Shown piece by piece: positions 34,601-45,439 of a DNA stretch of 64,000 bases. Numbering within the stretch: the first letter of the stretch is position 1; every line of letters starts with the position of its first letter. The notes beneath the pieces are model-generated. The model saw nothing but the letters and a program-made list of their open reading frames with translations, made no database searches and was not told the origin of the DNA. The position numbers and the translations under genes were made by a program. Location: assembly GCF_032854445.1 (NCBI RefSeq), contig NC_088299.1:9355608-9419607 (forward strand), written 5' to 3'. Source of the DNA: Liolophura sinensis. Taxonomy: Eukaryota > Mollusca > Polyplacophora > Chitonida > Chitonidae.

Positions 34601-35831
34601 AAGGCAGCTACAATAATGGTGAATGTAATAGAAGTCGGTGGAAAAACTGCGCCCTATCTTATGAGACCGAGCTATTGAAACTAGGACATGATCTATTCCA
34701 TATTAAAATTTCTGGCATACAGGTACGACTCAAATCGCATGGTACACGTTTCGCTTACTGGTATTTCTTTAACGGATCTCCTGATGAAATCATACGCGCA
34801 TGTCCGTTTATCGAATCCACTTGAATTGTTCTATCTAACTTACAAACCTGTGAAAGTGACCCCAGAGCCCCGTATATACAAAGTGAATTTATCGCTTGCA
34901 CAACGCTTAAATCACCATTTTTATGCCTTTGCGCCATTTCCCAGTATACGGAATTTTGAAGCAAAAGGAATCGTTTCTGTTCGCCACGATTTCGCTGAGA
35001 CATGCATATGAAGGTGGCCTTCTGAGAATTGCTTATAGCAGGTGTTTGTTCAGAAATACATGAATTAAATCGGATGACAATCACAAAAACATGAAATTTG
35101 TCCATGGATTTTGACAAAACATATTTTACCGACTGTTATACGGATCTATATATACAATTAAAGTTTTGCACTTGTTGATTTTCCACATGCGTTCTGAAGT
35201 GCTATTACATGTTTCAATTTTTTTTATTTTCCCCTTTTCTACATGATGAGAAATTCCCAGTGTCTTAGTTGTATTTACATCGACAACGCTATTACTATTA
35301 AATCGACATCAGTAGTCAATGACAGACACCATATAGGGCGAATGACCATGATGAAAAGGACGTAAAAATATTAGGCCATATACACTTAGCACTTTTTCAT
35401 ACGCTGTTCAGTGCAAAGAAAGGCGCGACCTTGCGTTGTTTCTCTTTTCTTTCTTTTTTTCCGTTTTTTTTTTTTTGTTGTTGTCACAGGTATTCAGGCT
35501 ATATCATTATTATTTAATGGTAAGAAAACACATGTGCATATTATATATACGCATATTGTTCTTGACAAAGTCATATCTTGACAAGGCTAATGGTTCCCAC
35601 CCGGATTTGTATATCGCTAAATCACGTTGTTTTTTTATGCCTAGTGTAGAAGTCTAGACGCTCTCGGAACCATGACAAGGAGTCAAGGTCGTCTCCTCTG
35701 GCTTCTTCCACATTTCGTCTCAGTTACAGTTCAATTTCTCTATTACTCTCAGCTTATTATTTAGCAATAATTACACAGTGGAAATACAAAAGTTGGCGAA
35801 AAGCAGGTAATAATACAATTCAACATGCAAG
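34601..35831. other. Gene-free interval
   Basis: No supported exon on either strand. A T-rich tract lies at 35440-35480. Confidence 0.35.
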
Positions 35832-36249
35832 CCTGGCCACTTTCACTAAGCGTCGTAAATCCATTTTTTACAGCTCCTTTTCCCAGTATGTAGCCTTATA
35901 GCGCTCATGATAACTTACACAACGTCTTGTACGAAAAAGTTACACTCAAAAAATGAATCCATTAATTTTAACAGGAAGTCTGTTGTCTGAGTGATGCTAG
36001 AATGTATTCTGTTATTATAACATAATATTGTGTCAAATTCAGCATAACATCCTGTTAATATAATAGAACCTTTATGTTGAATTAATAGAATATGTGTGTT
36101 TCATTTACCGAATAATCTGTTGCAATAGCACAATACATTCTAGCATCGCTAAGACAACAGACTTTCTGTTAAAATTAACAGATTAAATTTTTAAGAGTGC
36201 ATTGCGAGCAATTAGCCATATATACGACGTTTTGTGGAAATGGGCCCAG
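35832..36249. mobile_element. MITE A-like element split by MITE B
   Basis: The outer ends form an imperfect inverted repeat (GGCCACTTTCACTAAGCGTCGT at left; its relative GGCCCATTTCCACAAAACGTCG reversed at right, each typed in part). Removing the inner element leaves about 157 bp, close to the size of MITE A, whose ends it resembles. Confidence 0.45.
35941..36201. mobile_element. MITE family B, copy 1
   Basis: A 261-bp element with long inverted arms of about 75 bp containing AACAGAAAGTCTGTTGTCT, GATGCTAGAATGTATT and the ends CACTCAAAAA / TTTTTAAGAGTG. No ORF. A second copy starts 240 bp downstream. Confidence 0.85.
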
Positions 36250-36442
36250 AAAGATAAATAATATTTAAAAGCTAAATAGGGCTTCATTTACACAATGCGC
36301 TAGGCTTCTGTCATCCCAGCGTTATTGCTAAGAAACAAGCTATATAACCTGCGTGTGATCGTTTGTTAGGAATAAAATATTGTCGCAACGCTGCGTATAT
36401 AATGGTGACATATTTTCACTAAATACATGCTGTCATGAAAGT

Positions 36443-36694
36443 CACACCAAAAAAAAAAAAAATAAATAAGCTGCTAGATTCAACAGAAAGTCTGTTGTCT
36501 GACTGATGCTAGAATGTGTTCTGTTATTACAACACAATATTGTGTCACATTCAACATAATATCCTGTTAGTCTAATAGGATGGTTATGTTGAATTGATAA
36601 AATATTTGTGTTATATTTAACAGAATAATTTGCTACATTAACACTCAGATAACAGACTTTCTGTTAAATTTAACAGATTAATTTTTTGAGTGCA
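36443..36694. mobile_element. MITE family B, copy 2
   Basis: Same arms as copy 1 (AACAGAAAGTCTGTTGTCT left, AACAGACTTTCTGTTAAAT right), with a poly(A) run at its left end. The right arm lacks the GATGCTAGAATG part. Confidence 0.8.
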
Positions 36695-36739
36695 CCCCAT
36701 GCAGATATTGTGACTGCTTCGTAAAACGGACCCCTGATC

Positions 36740-37394
36740 CTAATATACTGAAATATGGAATGGCTGCCATTGCAAAGTTCAGTCTGTTCTATACTCGTAA
36801 TTCAGTTGTCAACTTTTTACGAAATCCAGTTCTTTCTTTCACCCTTCACAACGAGCCGACTGTGGGGCTCTTACGCTTTGAATCAAACGTTACAGCACAA
36901 TGAGTACAACGATTTTTCCACCAAACTATTACTATTAACGGGGATAATTTATTATCATTAATTGGGAAAACAGATTCCGTTACAATAATTTTTTTCGATA
37001 ATTTCAGAAAGACATATATTGTTGGGAAGTGGGAAAGCAACCTCTTTATCATCATTTCACAAGAGTTTTCGTGTTTTTCAAATTTTTGAGTCTGCTGTAA
37101 GTGGGAATACTGTAGAAATGTCGCATTTAGTTACATTATGTTGTCTGCCGTTATTAAAGGGAGACAATCTCTTTCAAATGGCATGTACAAATTGAGTTCT
37201 AACCATTGTTATACACGTTAGTGTCTTTTTCGTTGTATCTGCTATACTCACCCAACAGCTACATAAACGTTTTATCTCATAATAATGTCCCTTAAACATT
37301 TACAGTCCAAAGACTTAATTATCATTTATGTGATCATTTATGAGATTTATGGGTTGAGGAAACCGGAGTGTCCAGAGAAAAGTACCGCTCCTCG
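36740..37394. other. Gene-free interval
   Basis: No exon or recognisable repeat. Confidence 0.35.
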
Positions 37395-37571
37395 ACCAAA
37401 ATTCTCACCCAGTGCACCCAGTAGTGGTCTCGAACAGTTCAACAGCTGTGAGTTCAAGTCACAGCTCATGCTCTTCGACCGTACGTGGGAAGGTTTGTCA
37501 GCAATTTGCGGATGGTCGTAAGTGAAATATCCTTGAGTACGGCGTGAAATACCAAATAAATAAGTAAATAA
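37395..37571 (+). mobile_element. SINE family 1 interrupted in its tail by an LTR
   Basis: Plus-strand copy with B-box-like GAGTTCAAGTCAC, an internally deleted body and an AAATA tail. The solo LTR (37572-38336) is inserted in the tail; tail sequence resumes at 38337. Confidence 0.75.
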
Positions 37572-38336
37572 TGTTATGTGCACGACTGCCGTCAGTTTCT
37601 AAATTTAGCTTGCCACTGTTTACATACGCTGAGTTCAGCGCCTGCTGTCTGCCTCTACCTTAGAATATTCCAGAATGCGCTCAGTTCGCTGCCTGTTTGT
37701 TTACATCAAGTGTTCAGGAATTTTCTTATTCTAGACAATTCCACCAGGCTATATAAGACCTATGAAAGCAGGTCAAACGGGGGAGAGAACAGAGAACGGA
37801 GAATTATTGAGAGTTTTGGATGCTTTCGCTGTGTATTACTTTAGTAGGCCTTTTGTGCTGAATTTTGGTGTCTTTATAGCCTCTGGCTTTTTTATATCAT
37901 ATCTCCACCGAGCACTTGTTCAGTCTGAACTTGTATGTTTAATTTGTGCTCTTGTATACACAGTGCTTATTAGTACACGGACCCTGTCTGTGGAATTTTG
38001 TGTGTATTTCGTCATACACTCAGTTATACTGTGGATTTTCCCCCTTGTGAATTTGCCTCTGAGCATTTATGCCTGTGTGGTATATATATTGTGGAATATA
38101 TGCGTCCGTTTGGACTTGACACCGTAAGTACTTTAGTATTTGTATAGATACTGCTATCCTTTCTTGTTAAACTTAAGTACTTTAGTATTTGTATAAGTCT
38201 TATTATCTGTTCTTGTTAAGCTAAAAAATTGTTGTAAAATAAAATCTGCTGGTTTTGGTTACTTTTTGTGCGGCTAAACTGTCGTGTATTTCGAACAAGC
38301 CATCTCTTTATAATACAGACAGTTTGGGTCGTAACA
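37572..38336 (+). mobile_element. Solo LTR, probably Ty3/gypsy-type
   Basis: A 765-bp unit begins TGTTATG and ends CGTAACA, giving the inverted TGTTA/TAACA ends of an LTR. It is flanked by a 4-bp duplication ATAA (37568-37571 and 38337-38340). A TATA box (TATATAAG, 37750-37757) and a poly(A) signal (AATAAA, 38238-38243) stand in the order expected for U3-R-U5. A 21-bp phrase near 38124 recurs 48 bp later. No gag-pol lies nearby, so it is a solo LTR left by recombination. The superfamily is inferred from the TSD length only. A 121-codon ORF inside it is not supported. Confidence 0.8.
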
Positions 38337-38340
38337 ATAA

Positions 38341-39309
38341 ATAAATGACTCCAGGGTAATTCAGCCGCGTTGGCGCGCTAACCACCACCCACGGAAGGTC
38401 TTCACTGAATTAAATGCAGCCAAGCGTTTGGATTATAAATGGTAGACTTTACTGTCAATATTGATAAAGTATGACTATCGTGAAGCATACAGTTCATTCA
38501 AACAAATAAAAAATAAGTTAAGGTGTTAGTTTGTATTGGCCTTTATACTGATCGATGTTTGCACTTCATTTTTATATGTTTTCTTTCCCTTCACATAACT
38601 CAGCTGCTGTCTCTGGCAAACCTTACCATATATATGTACAGATTGGCTCTTGCTTGATTAACTTTACAGATACGGTACGTGATTAATTACATGTGCACCG
38701 TACAGGCACAGATACGTTTTTAATACACTATTTTGCAGATGGTTAATTTCCTGCAGATACGCAATCACCGATCCCTGGCATTGATTTTGGTTGTAGTCTT
38801 GGTCACCTCGGTACTTGTGTCCGATGTTTTTTGTATAACGGTGCATATCAGGTCTTTTTCAGGAACATTTGCACTTATTTGCCTGGCCCTAGGAGACGCA
38901 TGTCGTTTTAATTATTACATCCCATTATTTCCACGTGGATTATTGATCACCTTGAGATATCGATAAATATATCCAGCAATTAAATCCTGAAATAACACCG
39001 TCTATGCCTCCTGTGTCGTTCACATAACCTTGTTTCTTGTCCGATTTGAATTCATACCGCTCCACAAGATAGAATGTATTTAACTCAATATCCGATCGGT
39101 ATAGTCCAAAACTTTGTTACTGACGTTATATGCGTTGAAAATAGAGAAACTATTGAGAATTTGAACCTCAGCCTTGCAAGCCTTGCATTATACATATATG
39201 CTGAATGACACGGTGTTAAGGCTGATTACACGGCTGACTGATTGGCTTATGATAGATCGATATATACTGACGACGATTAGAAAACTTACATGTTGAATCG
39301 ATCAAATAC
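38341..39309. other. Gene-free interval, SINE scrap at left
   Basis: The first 60 bp resemble SINE head debris. A 38739-38930 ORF with a hydrophobic N-terminus follows an acceptor-like TTTTGCAG but has no donor or domain, so it is not called. Confidence 0.35.
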
Positions 39310-40080
39310 ACGTTGGACACGTGTTCTCGTGATAACTGACATACAATAACACACGACTGCTGAAATACGACCATTGGATTGTGTGATACTTGGTATATGG
39401 ACACACACAAGCGGTGAAATTCGACCGATTGATAGCGTGTCAGTTGGCATGGGAACACATAAAACGACAAAATACGGCCAGATCGAGTGACAAATAAATA
39501 AGACAGGTGAAATACTGGACTGTTATCTGTGGTTGGATATGGCGTTTGTCTGGCGTATTGAACATGGTGTTTCACGAAGTTGCAGGGCGTTATTCAGGTC
39601 ACGACGCAGTATATAACCAAATTGCTCTTACAAACATACAAATGCGTCCGCGGGCGGCAGAACCCATTTCATTACTGTGTAATGTGACCACCTACTAACC
39701 TATTGTTGATGTATTTTTTCTAAGGATAAACATCAAATACACCAGAGAACAAATTGTGAGAAACACAACCCAATACAAAAAAACACAGACCCAATAAGTC
39801 AACTGTCATACACAGTAAGTAAAATTATGTTAAAACTCTTCAAAGTGCCTTACTGACCGTTACGCTTTTGGCATTACTGACAGTAGCGAAAGAGGGTGGG
39901 AGAAGGGAGGGGGGAGAGGAGGGGAAAACACGTTTCCCAGGTTGTAAGTTAAATAATGAAATAAAATGTTTTAGAAAAAAGCGTGTCTACACATAGCAAT
40001 GCTGTGTTGTCTGAGGGCATTCCAGCACCTGGTGAAGCTTTTTTGTTTAGAAAAGCTTCTCATCAGTTTGCTCATAAGTG
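39310..40080. repeat. Dispersed repeat E, copy 1
   Basis: About 770 bp closely matching 53985-54702. The left part consists of loosely tandem units of 50-60 bp containing GTGAAATACGGCC-like and GTGTGACACTTGG-like motifs. The rest is single-copy within the element. The right end continues directly into the 108-bp array at 40081. Confidence 0.85.
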
Positions 40081-40830
40081 CCACTGATTTAGCTACGATA
40101 TAACATTAAACATACATACCCCATAATTTTGCGAGTTCAGCATATGCTTTGATTATATTTCTCATAGCTCCACATAAGTAATCTCTTACCACTGAATTAG
40201 CAACGATATAACATTAAACATCCATACCCCATGATTTAGGGAGTTCAGCATATGCTTTGATTATATTTCTCATAGCCCCACATAAGTAATCTCTTACCAC
40301 TGATTTAGCAACGATATAACATTAAACATACATACCCCATGATTTGGGGAGTTCCGCATATGCTTTGATTATATTTCTCATAGCTCCACATAAGTAATCT
40401 GATACCACTGATTTAGCAACGATATAACATTAAACATACATACCCCATGATTTAGGGAGTTCAGCACATGCTTTGATTATATTTCTCATAGCCCCACATA
40501 AGTAATCTGTTACCACTGATTTAGCAACGATATAACATTAAACATACATACCCCATGATTTGGGGAGTTCCGCACATGCTTTGATTATATTTCTCATAGC
40601 TCCACATAAGTAATCTGTTACCACTGATTTAGCAACGATATAACATTAAACATACATACCCCATGATTTAGGGAGTTCAGCATATGCTTTGGTTATATTT
40701 CTCATAGCCCCACATAAGTAATCTGTTACCACTGATTTAGCAACGATATAACATTAAACATACATACCCAGTGGATTAGAGAGTTCAGCATATGCTGCGG
40801 ACATATTTCTCATAGCTTCACAAGTACAAG
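40081..40830. repeat. 108-bp minisatellite, seven copies
   Basis: Units start CCACTGATTTAGCAACGATA at 40081, 40189, 40297, 40405, 40513, 40621 and 40729. The spacing is exactly 108 bp. The array ends about 115 bp beyond the TLR stop codon, so it lies where the TLR 3' UTR or terminator would be. Confidence 0.97.
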
Positions 40831-40945
40831 ATCTTTTAAACCATTCTGTATTATCAGATTTAAAAACAGGCGCACGTTATCCACTGTAGCTCAGAACAAC
40901 ATGATATACGAACAAAACTGACAAAATGATAATCGCTGTTTATGT

Positions 40946-43399
40946 TTAAGGTCGTGCCATTACTTCTAGGAGTCGATCCCAGAAAATCTCTTCGTCTGTT
41001 TGCTCATTTTCCCACATGAGAAAAGTGATGTGTTTCCACAGATTCAGTAACGACCTTGGCATTTCCGGTACCGGGATCTCTTCCATCATGATCACAATAA
41101 TAGCGTCCTCACGACCATCTCTCACCATGCGCATGCCCGTCATTTGAATTTCAAACTCACACCAGTCGCTTCTCAGAAAGGCTCTGGTGATCACCAGGAT
41201 GACTTTCCGGCTGTTGTTCACGGCGTCTACAATGTTCTGTTGTATGCTGACACCTACAGGGAAATCACGATCATGGAGGCAAAGTGTGTAATTGTTTTGC
41301 GTTTCCAATACGTTTCTTAGATCACGGCAGGCCCACTGGTAATTCCGGGAATTGTAGGCCACAAAGGCGTCAAATTGATAATGTTCCATGGCCAGTTCGT
41401 CATATACAGGGCCTCTACGACATTTTGTCCTCATCCAGTATTTTATGTTCCATCTGTAACGGTAGCCCAATATTGCCAAGATTACACAGAGTGTTAACAA
41501 ACAGGTTCCAACAACAGAAAATGTCAACCAAAACTTGCTGACGCAGCTGACATACATATCTTTTACCTTTGACTTTAAGTTCATAATATTTGTCACTGTT
41601 CCATTTTCCACGCTGCACGACAGGCTTTGATGATCGAGGATATTGTTCGAATTTGCCAGAACCCATTGGACAAATGGCAGCGTGTTACAGACACAGAGGA
41701 AGGAGTTATTGCTAAGAGACAGGGTCACAGACTCGTTTCCTTCCAAAGAAGTTGTAGAAGTGACCCACCGTCTTTCATCTTCGGAAAATGATGAAAGAAC
41801 ATTGACTGTTAAATCCAAATACCGTAGAGACTTAATGTTGAACAGAGCCACGGGGATTACGGTTAACTTGTTGTTTCTAAGGATCAAGACTTCGAGGCTG
41901 AGAAGTGGATTAAACAAATCTTTGTGCAGAGTTGTTAAATCGTTGCTCGATAGGTCAAGTGATTTTAAGTTTTTCATAGAGCGGAAGGCAACGCCATGTG
42001 CATCACGCTCAAAGCCTTCCCTCAGCCTACAGCTTTGTGCAACAAGGACACGTAAGCCCGGAAAAGAGTCAAAAAATGTTGGGTTTAGCAGAGAGCAGTC
42101 TATACCAGAAATATTTAACACCTCAACATTCTGTATCCCTGAGGCCACCAGAAAGCAACCTACTGGTTGGGTGAATGCCAAGTCGACATTTCGAAGTTTG
42201 CTCGCGTTTTTAAATGTAACATTTATTCTTGGGAACTCACTACTACCATAAAAGCTACAATTCAATGTTTGGAGTGACGGTAGAAAGGGAATTGTTAGGT
42301 GCAAAGTATCTGCGGAGCTAAGTAAGCCCCGTTTAGCTGTAGGGGACAATGGCATACTGACTGGCATATAATACGTTTTCCCAGGGCTGACGTTTAGATC
42401 ATTGAGATTTGTGAACCTCAGTAAACCTGAAAATGTGAATACGTGAGTCGCTATAACTAAATAATTTTCTCCAATGTTCACCCTTTCGTAACATTCTGGG
42501 TACTTAAATTCATACATGGCTTTAACATCCAAGCGGATAATATAATTGTTACTAAGATCTAGGTCTTGAACACATAAGGTTGCCAAGTGAGCAACTTTAT
42601 TTCGTGTGATGATTAAATTATCTGGATTTACACGGCTGTGTATATTGACATTACAGTAAGACAAGGAAAGAAATGTAAAATTCCTGTAGCGAACGTCGGC
42701 AAGTGCAGATAATGCATGATTTAATCCATCAGTTTTGATCTTTAAACTTTTCATGTGAGGGAAATGTTTCAAACTGCCTATTTCAAGCTTTAAACACTCA
42801 ACTTGTAACGACTTAATTGATAAGTTTCCGAAAACAGCAAACGTTTCATTCGGTGTGTCTTGCTGCCTTAAGTTCACCTGTAACGACGAAAGCTGGGACA
42901 TGGTCAAAAACCCTTGTCCAAAAGGTAACCCATCAATACCATCAATGGCAAGCAGTGTCACAGATCCAAGGCTACTGACCAGTTGATCTGGATATCCATT
43001 TGGAAGGTCTTTCCTGTAAGTGTTAGCATTGTAGATTATCTTCAGCCTCTCTAACCGCTGAAGTGGTCGAAAGACATTAGGAGGATAGGCTTCGTAGGTC
43101 AGCTGAAGATTGTTATGGTTCAGATTGAGCGACGAGAGCTTTGACAATCCTCTGAAAGCCCACGGCTGTAGAGTTTCTAGTCGGCTGTGAGACAGATTCA
43201 ATGACGCCAGAGAGCTCAGGTTGATGAAGGCATCATTGGCTATGGTCCTCAAGAGATTCCAACTTAGGTCTAAACTCTCTGTTACTGCCGAAATGTTGCT
43301 CGGTACCGTCTGCAATCTACAATGAGATAGGTCCACGTGGCGGCCATCAGCTCTGGTCAGTACCTGAACCATCACAACTAAAGGTAAGTAACGATCCAT
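40946..43399 (-). CDS. Toll-like receptor, single-exon, single-cysteine-cluster type
   Basis: A membrane pattern-recognition receptor of 817 residues signalling through a cytoplasmic TIR domain. Short signal peptide (about 1-18), then about 20 leucine-rich repeats, clear at 35-110 and 470-560 (LKSLDLSSNDLTTL type) and irregular between. One membrane-proximal LRRCT (FLCVCNTLPFVQW, then two more Cys) marks the vertebrate-like single-cysteine-cluster class. The TM helix is near 623-648 and TIR is about 675-812. TIR box 1 is FDAFVAY. Box 2 reads RDFPVG rather than the usual RDxxPG. Box 3 contains FWDRL. The coding region has no intron or internal stop. A TATA box lies about 95 bp upstream. Ligand and adaptor are unknown. 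Confidence 0.95.
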   Translation of the reverse strand: MDRYLPLVVMVQVLTRADGRHVDLSHCRLQTVPSNISAVTESLDLSWNLLRTIANDAFINLSSLASLNLSHSRLETLQPWAFRGLSKLSSLNLNHNNLQLTYEAYPPNVFRPLQRLERLKIIYNANTYRKDLPNGYPDQLVSSLGSVTLLAIDGIDGLPFGQGFLTMSQLSSLQVNLRQQDTPNETFAVFGNLSIKSLQVECLKLEIGSLKHFPHMKSLKIKTDGLNHALSALADVRYRNFTFLSLSYCNVNIHSRVNPDNLIITRNKVAHLATLCVQDLDLSNNYIIRLDVKAMYEFKYPECYERVNIGENYLVIATHVFTFSGLLRFTNLNDLNVSPGKTYYMPVSMPLSPTAKRGLLSSADTLHLTIPFLPSLQTLNCSFYGSSEFPRINVTFKNASKLRNVDLAFTQPVGCFLVASGIQNVEVLNISGIDCSLLNPTFFDSFPGLRVLVAQSCRLREGFERDAHGVAFRSMKNLKSLDLSSNDLTTLHKDLFNPLLSLEVLILRNNKLTVIPVALFNIKSLRYLDLTVNVLSSFSEDERRWVTSTTSLEGNESVTLSLSNNSFLCVCNTLPFVQWVLANSNNILDHQSLSCSVENGTVTNIMNLKSKVKDMYVSCVSKFWLTFSVVGTCLLTLCVILAILGYRYRWNIKYWMRTKCRRGPVYDELAMEHYQFDAFVAYNSRNYQWACRDLRNVLETQNNYTLCLHDRDFPVGVSIQQNIVDAVNNSRKVILVITRAFLRSDWCEFEIQMTGMRMVRDGREDAIIVIMMEEIPVPEMPRSLLNLWKHITFLMWENEQTDEEIFWDRLLEVMARP

Positions 43400-43493
43400 G
43401 AATCCTTGAGGTTGCTGTCAGACCTTAAATTGACGTGAATACTTGAAAGAGCTCCGAAATCCGCCTGTTTAAGTTTTGGCATTGCCCAGAAAT

Positions 43494-43501
43494 CTTATAT
43501 A
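43494..43501 (-). promoter_or_regulatory. TATA box of the TLR
   Basis: TATATAAG on the minus strand, 95-102 bp before the TLR ATG, with no intervening upstream ATG-initiated long ORF noted. Confidence 0.55.
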
Positions 43502-43685
43502 CTACCTGCAAACTGGATTCATCCGCTTTTCAGAGTTAAACATCTTATTTGAAAGAAATACCCTATTCATAAAGGATATATTTTTATCACTCAGTTAGCC
43601 TTAAACAGGAAGAATTTCGATAGCGTCCAATTTAGCCCTCTAAATATTTATGCAAAGGATCATAAAAGAGAACCGGTTTTACAGA

Positions 43686-43693
43686 TGACGTCA
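43686..43693. promoter_or_regulatory. Perfect CRE/ATF palindrome upstream of the TLR
   Basis: TGACGTCA, the full CREB/ATF consensus, about 290 bp upstream of the TLR start and 190 bp from its TATA box. An eight-base match can occur by chance; position is the only support. Confidence 0.35.
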
Positions 43694-44116
43694 TGTAAAC
43701 GTTTCAATATAGAAAGAGGACTGTCCATCACATGACTAAGGGGGTGTGGGTTACACAAAGTTGCATTCTTTACTTTCATAAGCGAAATGTACAACGTACC
43801 ACATTTATCAACAAATAATCCTTTAAATTCAAGTCAACAGGTTATGATGGGTAACCATGATATTGTAAAGAATGATGGTTCATGAAGTGTGCTGCCGAGA
43901 AAAGAGGTCCGAAGCCGAGAAAGATAAATATGAAGGAAGATAAGCCTTATTAAAAATTTTGCAAATAAATGGTCTAAAAAGAAAGAAAACAGATCCTTCA
44001 GTCCTTGACACTTGGCTTGAGCTTGTTAAGAAAGAGGTTGTATGTGCAATCCATCATATCAATACTAATGCTCACCTGACCGCCAAACAAGTTCTGAAGG
44101 ATTGTACAGTAAATGA

Positions 44117-44383
44117 GGGCCTCCGTGGCTCAGTCGGTTAGCGCGATAGCGCAGCGTAATGACCCAGGAGCCTCCCACCAATGCGGTCGCTCTGTGAGTT
44201 CAAGTCTAGCTCATACTGGCTTCCTCTCCGGTCGTAAGTGAGAAGGTCTGTCAGCAATCTGCGGATGGTCGTGGGTTTCCCTCGGGCTGTGCCCGGTTTC
44301 CTCCCACCATAATGCTGGCCGCCGTCGTATAAGTGAAATAGTTTTGAGTATGACGTAAAACACCAATCAAATAAATAAATAAA
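44117..44383 (+). mobile_element. SINE family 1, full length with target-site duplication
   Basis: Plus-strand copy: GGGCCTCCGTGGCTCAG head, A-box (GGTTAGCGCG region), B-box (GAGTTCAAGTC), body and AAATA tail. Flanks TACAGTAAATGA (44105-44116) and TACAATAAATGA (44384-44395) are a 12-bp duplication with one mismatch. Confidence 0.93.
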
Positions 44384-44639
44384 TACAATAAATGAATGAA
44401 TGAATAATTGTGGCTCAGCCATATCTTGGCGAGAACACGATCAAACCAGGAAGCAATCAAAACTTAAAGGAAAACAGACGAACATTTTAAAAAGCAGTTA
44501 ATCAACTAAATGTCAGTTAAACGTCGAAAATCACAATTGCATTTTATTTATGCACTGAAATATATATAAACTATATTTTCATATACAGGCCACCAGCCTT
44601 CAAAAAATTAATAAGAGCATCGCCAATGACGCTGTTTAT

Positions 44640-45200
44640 ACAGGTTCAGATATAGAGATGACTGTGTAGAATCTTTACCGAATATGAGTAAAGTATACAC
44701 AGTCAACCAGGATATGTTTGATGCTGTATCGGGCATCACATCCGACACACTCGAGAACACTGCTCCCATCCAGGATAAAATTGTGCGATAGACGAGAATG
44801 GCTAATACGGCACCTTGTTAAAACGACTTGGTCTCTACAATACATAGACAAGAGTATAAGAATTAAAGCCAATGACAGGATAAACAGCATGCAGTTTGTT
44901 ATGGACCTGCAGAACCCATTCACCCTGCCAAAGGCGACAAACATATCTTTATATGGGATTTTGACTTTTGACAAGGTTTATTAAGGGCAACTTTCGCCTC
45001 CCTGCCCACGACTGTTTTTCCATGGATACCAGTATGACTTGGTATCCAACAGAATATAATATCTTTACCTCTTTTAATTTGTTTTCTGTGCATGGCTAAT
45101 ATTTCAAGGATCAACGGATTTTTAAATTTAATATTCTCAGTTGCTAAAAGGCAAGAAAGCGAGTCACTGCGTATCACTTTCCTCTGGGCATGAAACATAT
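44640..45200 (-). mobile_element. Non-LTR retrotransposon relic (RNase H and C-terminus)
   Basis: Two overlapping minus-strand frames give the 3' end of a LINE ORF2. At 45198-44920 there is an RNase H-like piece with DSLSCLLA and FCWIPSHTGIHG. At 44820-44675 there is the following tail with LTRCRISHSRLSH, ECVGC and KHILVDC. A frameshift separates them. The RT part is missing, so the copy is 5'-truncated and dead. The style fits RNase H-bearing clades such as I or Nimb; the clade is inferred. Confidence 0.75.
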
Positions 45201-45439
45201 AATAAGGCCAGGAGTACAGCCCTGGCCTCTGCAGAAAAGATTGAAGATGAGGTTGGAAGACGAAGAGAAGAAACTCGCTGACAAAGCCCCTAAAATATTA
45301 TGTTTCTCTACAAAAATTATTACTTTCAGGTTCTTGTGGGGCAGCTTAATATCACAGCAATATTACCTATACTTTGGAAGTAAAATATCAGTTCTTTCAG
45401 AAAAAACAGAGGAGTAGATCCGTACCTTCCCGTCACACT

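Noticed and set aside
37762-38127. 121-codon hydrophobic ORF
   Set aside because: Falls wholly inside the solo LTR downstream of its TATA box; no known protein resembles it.
38733-38966. 77-codon ORF with a hydrophobic N-terminus
   Set aside because: An acceptor-like site precedes it, but there is no convincing donor, downstream exon or domain.
40081-40830. CRISPR-like array
   Set aside because: Units are contiguous 108-bp tandem copies without spacers, in a eukaryotic context. The same holds for the 91-, 52-, 48- and 41-bp arrays.
41643-42251. Plus-strand ORF of 202 codons
   Set aside because: Lies entirely antisense to the TLR coding region and has no domain.
44117-44200. tRNA gene
   Set aside because: A- and B-box-like sequences belong to SINE heads; no cloverleaf with proper acceptor and anticodon stems is evident.
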